From Mesorhizobium sp. LSJC280B00 (lineage in GTDB: Bacteria; Pseudomonadota; Alphaproteobacteria; Rhizobiales; Rhizobiaceae): 34,617 nt of DNA. The notes beneath the pieces were generated by a model. The model saw only the letters and a program-made list of their open reading frames with translations, made no database searches and was not told the origin of the DNA. Location of the stretch: contig NZ_AYVL01000022.1 in assembly GCF_000502835.1 (NCBI RefSeq), positions 1-34,617 of the forward strand, read 5' to 3'. Below, piece after piece: positions 8,270 through 15,354 of this stretch (positions are counted from its first letter, which is position 1; every line of letters begins with the position of its first letter). The position numbers and the translations under genes are program-made.

Positions 8270-10312
8270 GTGGAAACGCTCGTGGAATCCGCCCGATCGA
8301 GCCTCCACGGCGAGGTGGCCGGCTTTTCCGTGCGTCTGCTCGGACCGCTGACGATCGCACGCAACGGCATCATCATCCAGCTCCCAAAATCGCGCAAGCT
8401 GTGTGCGCTGCTCGCCTATCTGGCGCTGGCGCCGCATCCGGTCGGCCGCAGCCGCCTCTGCGAGCTTTTGTGGGATGTGCCGAACGACCCGCGCGGCGAG
8501 CTTCGCTGGTGCCTGAGCAAGCTTAGAGGCATCCTCGATGAACCGCATCATCGCAGGGTCGAGACACCAGGCGACACGATCGCGCTTGATCTGAGAGGTG
8601 CTTCCGTCGACGCTGTCGACATAGCCTCGGCCGCCGCCAAGGGCGTTGAGACGCTCGGTCTAGAGCGGCTGCAGGCTCTTTCCGGAATGTTCGCCGGCGA
8701 CTTTCTCGATGGGCTGGAGATCGACCGCAGCCCGCATTTCAACAGCTGGCTGATCGCCCAGCGCCGCCGCTTCGGCTCTTGGCACGCCGCAATCCTGGAA
8801 CATCTCGTCAACAAGCTTCCGGTGGATGCCGACAGATTGTCTTCGCATCTGGACAAATGGCTGGAACTCGCTCCGTTCGACGGGCGCGCGCATGTGGCTC
8901 TTCTGAAAGGGCTGGCGCAGCGCGGCCAGTTTGACGCCTGCGAGGAACATCTCGCTTCCGCAGCGCAGCTGTTTGCTTCGGAGGATCTGGATTTCGGACC
9001 CGTTCGTGAGGCATGGCGCACGATCCGCAACGAACGACCTGCCGCTACGCTCTGGGCGCGACCGTCACTCGTACCCGCGGCCCCTCACGCGTCAATTGTG
9101 CTTCCCAATTCCGACACTGCTGCATCGCAGAAGGCTTCGCTTGCGGTGATGCCGTTTGCCGAAGAGACGGCTGACGGCGGCCCACGCGGAGGCATCGCCG
9201 ATGGCCTGACCCACGATATCATCACCCGCCTGGCCAAGCTCAGGGATTTCTTCGTCATCGCGCGCGGTTCGGTGTTTGCGCTCGCCGAAAAAAACATTGG
9301 GCCGGAGGATGCCGGCCGTCGGCTCAATGTCGATTATGTCGCCACCGGCACGGTACGCAGCCAGGCCGGCCGCGTCACCGTCGCGGTCGAGCTGGTCGAA
9401 GTGCGCACGGCCAGGATCGTCTGGGCCGAGACGTTCGAGCGCAAGCCGAACGACATCTTTGCCGTGCTCGACGACATCGGCAACAGCATCGTCTCGTCGA
9501 TCTCGGCCGAGATCGAGACGGTCGAGCGCAACCGCGCCATGTTGAAGGCGCCCAATTCGCTCAACGCCTGGGAAGCCTACCACCGCGGTCTCTGGCACAT
9601 GTATCGCTTCACCCGCGCGGAAAACGAGCAGGCCCGGCATTTCTTCGACATAGCCTTGAAGCTCGATCCGACGTTCGCCCGCGCCTATGCCGGCCTCTCC
9701 TTCACCCATTGGCAAAATGCCTTCCAGCGCTGGGGCGACCGCGACCACGAAAGCGCCCTGGCCTTCGAGGCAGCCGGCCAGAGCCTGCTCGTCGACGATC
9801 ACAATCCGGCCGCTCACTGGGCCATGGGGCGGGCGCTGTGGCTGCGCGGCGAGCAGGACGGCTCCCTCATCGAGCTGGAACGCGCCGTAGACCTCAGCCC
9901 GAATTTCGCGCTCGGCCACTATGCGCTATCTTTCGTCCATTCGCAGTCCGGCGACCCGCAGGCTGCGATCGGCTCATCCGACCATTCCAGGCATCTGAGC
10001 CCCTTCGATCCGCTGCTGTTCGGTATGCTGGGCGCCAGGGCGATGTCGCATGTCCGGCTCGGCCAGTTCGACGAAGCCGCCGAATGGGCGCTGAAAGCAG
10101 CCGCGCGTCCCAACGCCCACGCCATCATCCTCGCGATTGCCGCGCATTGCCTTGCGCTGGCGGGGCGGCTGGACGAGGCACGAAGTTTCGCCGCTGCGCT
10201 GCGCAAGATGCTGCCGAACTACTGCGCCGACGATTTCATCGGCACGTTCCGCTTCGAGCCGGACGCCGAGGCGCTGTTCCGGCAAGGCGCCAAGCGGATC
10301 GGGCTGGGGTGA
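8270..10312 (+). CDS. SARP-like transcriptional regulator with BTAD, TolB-like and TPR regions
   Basis: A 680-residue cytoplasmic regulator. Residues about 15-105 form an OmpR-like winged helix (VRLLGPLTIARNG...LLAYLALAP...LCELLWDVPNDPRGELRWCLSKLRGIL), followed by a bacterial transcriptional activation (BTAD) region to about 250. The segment SLAVMPFAEET...GIADGLTHDIITRLAKL...VIARGSVFAL is the TolB-like/adenylate-cyclase-associated module common in rhizobial regulators. TPR-like helices fill about 420-670 (FFDIALKLDPTFARAYAGLSF, LERAVDLSPNFALGHYALSF). GTG 8270 is chosen because GGGAG lies five bases upstream; GTG 8258 is possible. It diverges from the PLP-enzyme operon, so local control of that operon is the natural inference. 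The effector is unknown. Confidence 0.8.
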   Translation: METLVESARSSLHGEVAGFSVRLLGPLTIARNGIIIQLPKSRKLCALLAYLALAPHPVGRSRLCELLWDVPNDPRGELRWCLSKLRGILDEPHHRRVETPGDTIALDLRGASVDAVDIASAAAKGVETLGLERLQALSGMFAGDFLDGLEIDRSPHFNSWLIAQRRRFGSWHAAILEHLVNKLPVDADRLSSHLDKWLELAPFDGRAHVALLKGLAQRGQFDACEEHLASAAQLFASEDLDFGPVREAWRTIRNERPAATLWARPSLVPAAPHASIVLPNSDTAASQKASLAVMPFAEETADGGPRGGIADGLTHDIITRLAKLRDFFVIARGSVFALAEKNIGPEDAGRRLNVDYVATGTVRSQAGRVTVAVELVEVRTARIVWAETFERKPNDIFAVLDDIGNSIVSSISAEIETVERNRAMLKAPNSLNAWEAYHRGLWHMYRFTRAENEQARHFFDIALKLDPTFARAYAGLSFTHWQNAFQRWGDRDHESALAFEAAGQSLLVDDHNPAAHWAMGRALWLRGEQDGSLIELERAVDLSPNFALGHYALSFVHSQSGDPQAAIGSSDHSRHLSPFDPLLFGMLGARAMSHVRLGQFDEAAEWALKAAARPNAHAIILAIAAHCLALAGRLDEARSFAAALRKMLPNYCADDFIGTFRFEPDAEALFRQGAKRIGLG

Positions 10313-10434
10313 GGCAGGCGCGCGGTTTGCCAGGCTCTCCAAACCGCTCATCGCGGCTGGCCGCCCCAAACATCGTCATGTCTGCAGCCAGGGCGCATCG
10401 TCAGGTTGGTTGCGAATTCGTCAACCAGAGCGGA

Positions 10435-10764
10435 TCAGACGGGCTCAACCGATTTGACGTTGCCGTCGGTATCCACGAGGCAGCTTGTCTTCTTGCCACT
10501 GGCATCGAGTTCGACCTGATAGGTCTTGGAATCGAGCTTGCTCGATGAAACCGGAAGTATCTTCGTGCTGTCGACACCGCTCGCCTTGGCGACCGCATTG
10601 GCGCAAAGCAGTTGAAGGTCCGCCGGGGCCGTCTCGACCTTGGTCCTGGACATCTGGTCCTGAGGCGGCGGCGGTGGCGTGCTGACACAAGCGCTAACGG
10701 CTCCAGCCAGGAATCCGATTGCTGTCCCCCGGATCGAAGTTCTCACTGCATTTTTTCCCGACAT
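10435..10764 (-). CDS. Small putative lipoprotein of unknown function
   Basis: A 109-residue protein. The N terminus has a basic stretch, a hydrophobic segment (GTAIGFLAGA) and a lipobox-like VSAC followed by VSTPPPPPQ, so export and lipidation at about Cys26 are likely. The mature domain has two further cysteines (LLCANAV, TSCLVD) that could form a disulfide, and a YQVELDASGKKTSCLVDTDGNV segment resembling small beta-rich periplasmic domains. No family is recognised. AGGGA lies upstream of ATG 10764. It starts 25 bases after the stop of the L,D-transpeptidase gene and may be co-transcribed. It converges with the regulator gene ending at 10312. Confidence 0.7.
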   Translation of the reverse strand: MSGKNAVRTSIRGTAIGFLAGAVSACVSTPPPPPQDQMSRTKVETAPADLQLLCANAVAKASGVDSTKILPVSSSKLDSKTYQVELDASGKKTSCLVDTDGNVKSVEPV

Positions 10765-10789
10765 TGCTTGTCCCTCTCCGAATGCCGCT

Positions 10790-11482
10790 TCATACACCTT
10801 TGTAGAGGGCGGCCCCCTGCATGAGAACGATGACCTTGGCCCCAACCTTGACGCGGGATGCGAGATCGACGATGTCGTCGTTCCTCATACGGATGCACCC
10901 CGATGACACGTCGAGCCCGATCGTCCAAGGCTCCGGGGTACCGTGGATCCGGTAGATCGTGTCCTGGTCGCGCTCATAGAGATAGAGCGCCCTTGCGCCG
11001 AGCGGGTTGTCGGGCCCTCCCTCCATGCCTCCAGCGTATTTCACCGCCTTCGGATCGCGAGCGACCATTTCGGCCGGAGGTGTCCAGGTCGGCCACTCCG
11101 CCATGCGGCCGACGCGCACGATGCCGGCCCATCCAAACCCTTCCCGGCCCACGCCGATGCCGTAGCGCATGGCCCGCTGACCCGGCTGCACAAGATAGAG
11201 AAAGTGCTGATTGCCATCGATGATGATCGTGCCTGGCACTTCCGCGGTGCGGAATTTGACCATCTGCGGACGAAATGCCTCGGGCACCTCATTATGCGCG
11301 GCGTAGTATTTGCGCGCCTTGGTGCGATCGTAGTCCACCCATTTGTGGCTTTTCGGGTCGAAAACCTGTGTTCCCGCAGCCAGCGCCGCCACCGCGACAA
11401 GACCGAACGCCGCGGCGACGATTGCCGTGAGGGAGCGCCGCCGGACGGTGCCGCGTTCCGCGAACATAGGATTTCCGCTCAT
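10790..11482 (-). CDS. L,D-transpeptidase (YkuD domain), exported
   Basis: A 230-residue protein with a signal or anchor segment (about 15-37, LTAIVAAAFGLVAVAALAAG) and a YkuD catalytic domain. The signature HGTPEPWTIGLDVSSGC gives catalytic H180 and C196, followed by IRM. These enzymes form 3-3 peptidoglycan cross-links or attach lipoproteins to peptidoglycan in the periplasm. In Rhizobiales, L,D-transpeptidases are numerous and linked to polar growth. Its ATG (11480-11482) overlaps the TGA of the upstream betaine-type binding protein in an ATGA arrangement, so translation is coupled. ATG 11467 is a possible internal start. A small lipoprotein gene follows. Confidence 0.88.
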   Translation of the reverse strand: MSGNPMFAERGTVRRRSLTAIVAAAFGLVAVAALAAGTQVFDPKSHKWVDYDRTKARKYYAAHNEVPEAFRPQMVKFRTAEVPGTIIIDGNQHFLYLVQPGQRAMRYGIGVGREGFGWAGIVRVGRMAEWPTWTPPAEMVARDPKAVKYAGGMEGGPDNPLGARALYLYERDQDTIYRIHGTPEPWTIGLDVSSGCIRMRNDDIVDLASRVKVGAKVIVLMQGAALYKGV

Positions 11483-12450
11483 GGATTTGCCCACCCGTGC
11501 ACCCGTGCGCCTTGTGCGGCAACCCATTGTTTGGCGTATTCGTAAGGATCCTGACGCTCTACCTGGAGCGCATAACTCATCTTGGTGATTTCCTCGGGCT
11601 TCAGCTCGAACCGTTCCAGGAACGCCACCACCTTCGGATATTTTTTGCGCAGCGAGGTGGCGTAGGCGATATGGAAATGTGCGGTATCCCATGATACCGG
11701 CGCGCTGGACTTCGAGACCCAGAGCGGGTCCTCTGACGGCAGTACGATCTTCCACTTTGCCGGATCAAAGGGCGGCTCGGTAAGCCGGACAATGTCGTGC
11801 AGCTCAAATACATAGTGCGGCGCGTAGCAGGCAAACACCATTGGATGATCCGTGGCGACCGCGGCATCGACAGCCGCCATTCCGGCATCCTCGGGCGTCT
11901 CCAGCAAGGTCATTGTCTTGGCATAACCATAGCTGTTGGCGCGGACGCGCTCGATAGCGGTCGAGGACCAACCCTCAGCGCCGATCCAGAGTTCGCCACG
12001 TCCGTCGCCGTCAGTATCCAACGCGGCGGTTTTCTTCGTATCGCTGAGGTCGGAAACGTCGTGAATTCCAAATTTGTCGGCTGCCTCACGCGTCGCGCAA
12101 ATGCCTTGCCAGGCCGGCACTCCAATGGGGCTGATGGCCACCGTGCCGGCCCCGTCCACATACTTCTTCACCAGATTGTCCAGATTGGGCAGCCAGATTT
12201 CGGGATGAATATCCACCTCACCCGAATTGAGACCGGCAAAGGCAATCAGCGTCCCCATCTCGCGCACATCGGCATCGAGCCCGAAATTTTCTTTCAGGCT
12301 GACCTTGAGGATGTTTGCCGTCGCCTGGCCCGACGGCCAGTTCGGCATTGCAATGACGAGATCAGCCGCGTGGACCGGGATGTTTAGCGCCAGCATCGTC
12401 AATGCCGCCAGCGACACTTTCCGCAGGCACTGCCGAAATCGGTTGTGCAT
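11479..12450 (-). CDS. Glycine betaine/choline/proline-type ABC substrate-binding protein (OpuAC domain)
   Basis: A 323-residue periplasmic binding protein. A Sec signal (to about NIPVHA, cut before ADLVIAMPNW) is followed by an OpuAC domain: PNWPSGQATANILKVSLKE, GEVDIHPEIWLPN, the aromatic-rich VPAWQGICAT and VFACYAPHYVFEL, and DPLWVSKSSAPVSWDTAHF. In this family such aromatic residues make a cation-pi box for quaternary amines. The protein would capture betaine, choline or a related osmolyte. No permease or ATPase genes adjoin it. Instead it is translationally coupled to an L,D-transpeptidase. AGGGGAAG precedes ATG 12450. The roughly 0.8-kb gap upstream leaves room for its own promoter. Confidence 0.85.
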   Translation of the reverse strand: MHNRFRQCLRKVSLAALTMLALNIPVHAADLVIAMPNWPSGQATANILKVSLKENFGLDADVREMGTLIAFAGLNSGEVDIHPEIWLPNLDNLVKKYVDGAGTVAISPIGVPAWQGICATREAADKFGIHDVSDLSDTKKTAALDTDGDGRGELWIGAEGWSSTAIERVRANSYGYAKTMTLLETPEDAGMAAVDAAVATDHPMVFACYAPHYVFELHDIVRLTEPPFDPAKWKIVLPSEDPLWVSKSSAPVSWDTAHFHIAYATSLRKKYPKVVAFLERFELKPEEITKMSYALQVERQDPYEYAKQWVAAQGARVHGWANP

Positions 12451-13285
12451 CTCTTCCCCTCGCTTCGGTGCTGAAATGAACCGGGACGGGAACAATCTGT
12501 CGCGGCAAGCACCGGACCCATCTTCTGACGGGCAACTGCTGAAGCTGCAGCAGTGCATTCGCCAAAGAGAGCGCCTTCACGTGCCGCCCCTGCACGCTAC
12601 CCGATGACAATCCGACTGGGAAGATGCTCACAACGCGGCCGCGGCGCCCCCGCTGCGCCCCTATTTGGCACGCCGCAGCGTTGAAAAGTCGGGCAAAGGG
12701 GCGCGTTTCTTTCGGCCCTCGCAATGGTTGGCTGGGTTCGAAAAAATACCACAATAGATCGCGATTAGGGCGATCGTATAAGATGTGGTATCGTCGCGCC
12801 GTTTTTGTAGAGCTGGCGCAAAATTCACAACAACATAGAATATTACTTGTACTAACTCGGCTTAATGAGAACAAAACTAAGGAAGCATTCCGGAATCTTG
12901 CTACCGGTCACATTTCAGTATCTGCTAAGATAGCCCGTGCTGATTCCGAATTATTAAGCATTTGCAAAATTCAATCCTGCGATATTGGGATTTGTCCTTG
13001 TCATAGGCTGACTCGGATGCATTTCTTGGAAGCACAGCCGCGTCAGCGGATCGTTGAAACATGCTTGGGCGGACGGGGCACTAAGCATGGAGAGGAATAT
13101 TGACACTCGCTAATGCGGCGGCCCCCGCTGGGAGCGTTCCCTCCCACGTAAGAGATTACGGCAACCGTCGGCTAAGTCGTCGAATGCATCGACCACAGCC
13201 TGGCTCTCGTTTGATGGCCGGCGAAGCTTTGCCCTCCTCCGATTGGCGCCAGCCTTCGCGGCAAAAGCGAGGATCGCCGCCTGCA
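12451..13285. other. Long non-coding stretch with an AT-rich core
   Basis: About 835 bases separate the binding-protein gene from the first plus-strand exported-protein gene. The part from roughly 12740 to 13020 is clearly more AT-rich than its surroundings and holds the nested inverted repeat at 12746-12791. An open frame from 12624 to 13103 is present, but its product has no recognisable domain, signal or repeat and its ribosome site is poor, so I do not call it. The stretch probably contains the promoter region for the exported-protein cluster and that of the minus-strand gene. It may mark the edge of a transferred segment. Confidence 0.6.
12746..12791. repeat. Nested perfect inverted repeats in AT-rich DNA
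   Basis: Outer arms ATACCACA (12746-12753) and TGTGGTAT (12784-12791) are perfect inverted copies. Inside them GATCGC (12757-12762) and GCGATC (12770-12775) also pair. The structure lies in the gap between divergent transcription units. It could be an operator or a cruciform. No T-tract follows, so a terminator is unlikely. Confidence 0.5.
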
Positions 13286-13729
13286 ATGGCCTTCCGATAT
13301 GGACGATGTCCGCCGCCAGCCAGTCGGAGGAATGAATCATGGAAACTCGTAATCTGTGCGGCCTTGGCCACTGCTTTGATGGCGATCGTCGGTTGTACCA
13401 CCGACGACTACGATGGTTGTCGCGGAAAGGGCTGCCTGGTTGATCGGTCCCATAAAGGGAGCCGGAAGATAGACGACCGGCCGCAGTTCGAGAGGAACGG
13501 CAATCCCAACTTCGATACCAGGGGCCGTTACATCGGCTGCCATGGGCTCGGATGTAAAGTCGACGATCCTGATGACGGGGATCAAAGCATCGACGACAGA
13601 CCGCAGTACGACAAAGAAGGCAATCCGAACTTCGATACGCAAGGCAACTACCAAGGCTGCCGCGGCATCGGCTGCGAGGTCGATACACCGGACGATGACA
13701 ATTCATCAGACGACGACGATTCCGATTAA
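13286..13729 (+). CDS. Repeat-containing exported protein, probable lipoprotein with a frame break at its start
   Basis: The recognisable frame ends at TAA 13727-13729. It contains a lipoprotein-type signal core (KLVICAALATALMAIVGC) followed by two and a half tandem repeats of about 40 residues. Each begins Y-x-G-C-x-G-x-G-C-x-V-D and continues to I-D-D-R-P-Q-[FY] and G-N-P-N-F-D-T. The tail is Asp/Ser-rich (DDDNSSDDDDSD). ATG 13286 is the nearest good in-frame start (GAGGAT upstream) and gives 147 residues with a long n-region. The better ribosome site is GGAGG (13326-13330), eight bases before ATG 13339, which is out of frame by one base: without one G of ATGG it would read MKLVICAAL. The family is not recognised. 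It is the first of seven exported-protein genes. Confidence 0.6.
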   Translation: MAFRYGRCPPPASRRNESWKLVICAALATALMAIVGCTTDDYDGCRGKGCLVDRSHKGSRKIDDRPQFERNGNPNFDTRGRYIGCHGLGCKVDDPDDGDQSIDDRPQYDKEGNPNFDTQGNYQGCRGIGCEVDTPDDDNSSDDDDSD

Positions 13730-13766
13730 TGGCCCCTGCAGCGAACAACGAAGAGGATAGCCACTC

Positions 13767-14207
13767 ATGTCTGAATTGAACGGTCTCATCCGTCGACGTG
13801 TCAAAATCGTCATGGTCGGCCTTGCGGGGTTGGGAATGGCGCTGACGTCCGCTTTCGCTGCGAATAACGCCTGTGACGGTATAAAGGTCGAAGTGACGAA
13901 GGCGCGCAAGCAGGAATATGCCCCTCTCGTCGTCTCGGCGATGACCAATAAGTTCAAGCCCGCTCAGGCAAAGTTCTTCTCGATCATGGAGAGCGGCAGC
14001 TGGAGCGCCGCCTACGTCTCCACGCCGGTGAGCGACGACGGCGTGATGTTCTTCCAGACAGTCGACGGAAAGAAGCAGTTTCGCGACGTGTGGGGCGGCT
14101 ATGCCGAGCCGTCGGAAAAACCTGAACTGGTATCCTGGGCGAAGAAGCTCGGAGCGCCGCAAGACCTGGCAAAGTGTTTTGCCGAGGAAGTTACGGAACG
14201 ACGGTGA
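13767..14207 (+). CDS. Secreted protein of unknown function
   Basis: A 146-residue protein with a basic n-region (LIRRRVK), a hydrophobic core and an AFA cleavage site before ANNACDG. The mature domain of about 115 residues has two cysteines (NACDG and AKCFAEE), probably a disulfide, and a VMFFQTVDGKKQFRDVWGGYA segment. I recognise no family. GAGGAT (13753-13758) lies eight bases before ATG 13767. The gene follows the repeat lipoprotein by 37 bases and is probably in the same transcript. Codon usage looks like the host, so it is not obviously foreign. Confidence 0.75.
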   Translation: MSELNGLIRRRVKIVMVGLAGLGMALTSAFAANNACDGIKVEVTKARKQEYAPLVVSAMTNKFKPAQAKFFSIMESGSWSAAYVSTPVSDDGVMFFQTVDGKKQFRDVWGGYAEPSEKPELVSWAKKLGAPQDLAKCFAEEVTERR

Positions 14208-14320
14208 TGATCGCTGGAAATTGCCGCTGACCGTTGGTGCAGGGGGAGAATGATTGGTGAGCGCTCCGGGGCGCCGGGGCTCTGAGATCGACTCCAATCA
14301 TCAGCTGCAGGATGTGCAAA

Positions 14321-15316
14321 ATGCAAAGTCTTCGAAAATCCAGACTGATCGTGCAGTTCGCCCGTGCATTGGCAACGTCAGTGAAAATGACGGCCGTCGT
14401 AAGCGTAACCGTCCCGCAAACGATCAATATTGCGCATGCCAGCAAGTATGATCTGCCGAAACCCTACGTCTCCCGGGCTCTTGATGCGGTTCTGATACCG
14501 ATCAATCACGCCTCTCGGCACCGCTACCAGATCCCGCCAAAACTTCGCGGGGTGTATGTCCTGGCTGTTGCACCCCATGGCATTGCCGCGCGGCAAGGTA
14601 TCCGACCGGGTGACGTGCTTGCCACAGTGCGGCATCAACCGATTTCGACGCCGGTTGATGTCGACAGACTCGTTTGGGCCGCCCTTGCCGTGAGTGCCAC
14701 CAGTTTCCTGTTTGGCGTGAACCGCGGGACAGAAGTCGCAGATGTCGTCGAGGTCAACACCAACATCACCGTCAACAACTTCAACACCAACATCTCGGTC
14801 GACAATATTTCGCAATGGACGAGCGTCGACAATCGAGAGGAGTGGACGCAGATCGTCGATGAGTATGACGACGAGATGGAGACGGGCCTCAATGATACGA
14901 GCTATCGCGAGGACGACTCGCAGCCTGGCGACGCCAATCCGGACGCAAATGTGTCTTCTCCCGATGCTGACGACGACGATACCAGCACCGATACTGACGA
15001 CAATAGCCCGGCCGACAGTACCGACGACAACAGTTCCGATCAGGACGATTCGAGCGATCAGAACGACGATGAAAACTCAACGGACGGTGATGATGACAAG
15101 AACAGCACCGACACCGACGACGATAGCACGGATGACGATGCGTCGGATGACAGCACTGACAACAATGATTCCGACGATCAGGACGATTCCAGCGATCAGA
15201 ATGACGATGACGACCCGTCGGCAGATGGTGAAGACGAAAACAGCACCGACAGTAATGACGATGCGTCGGATGACAGTAACGACGCTGACGGATCGGACGA
15301 TGACGATGCCAACTAG
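14321..15316 (+). CDS. Exported PDZ-domain protein with a long Asp/Ser/Asn-rich tail
   Basis: A 331-residue protein. The first 40 residues look like a signal peptide ending at AHA before SKYDLP. Residues about 75-120 carry a PDZ-like segment (GVYVLAVAPHGIAARQGIRPGDVLATV), the carboxylate-binding fold of HtrA/DegP and related proteases, but no protease domain is present. A region rich in Asn and Val follows (TNITVNNFNTNISVDNI). From about 185 to the end the protein is almost only Asp, Ser, Asn, Thr and Glu (for example DDSTDDDASDD), giving a very acidic, disordered tail that could bind Ca2+ or other cations. ATG 14321 is chosen because AGGA lies eight bases upstream; ATG 14312 is possible. Family unknown. 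Confidence 0.7.
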   Translation: MQSLRKSRLIVQFARALATSVKMTAVVSVTVPQTINIAHASKYDLPKPYVSRALDAVLIPINHASRHRYQIPPKLRGVYVLAVAPHGIAARQGIRPGDVLATVRHQPISTPVDVDRLVWAALAVSATSFLFGVNRGTEVADVVEVNTNITVNNFNTNISVDNISQWTSVDNREEWTQIVDEYDDEMETGLNDTSYREDDSQPGDANPDANVSSPDADDDDTSTDTDDNSPADSTDDNSSDQDDSSDQNDDENSTDGDDDKNSTDTDDDSTDDDASDDSTDNNDSDDQDDSSDQNDDDDPSADGEDENSTDSNDDASDDSNDADGSDDDDAN

Positions 15317-15354
15317 CGGCGACCATGCCGGCAGTTCTAGACCGAGGACAATCG

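Noticed and set aside
12480..12520. GGAAC at about 12489 as an EcfG promoter
   Set aside because: No TT at 18-19 bases downstream, and no gene follows on that strand at a sensible distance.
12624..13103. 159-codon plus-strand open frame in the AT-rich gap
   Set aside because: No domain, signal or good ribosome site. Composition changes along its length and it spans the inverted repeats, so it is probably a chance frame.
13110..14297. 395-codon minus-strand open frame opposite the secreted-protein genes
   Set aside because: Arg/Ser/His-rich product with no motif. The plus-strand frames have signal peptides, repeats and ribosome sites.
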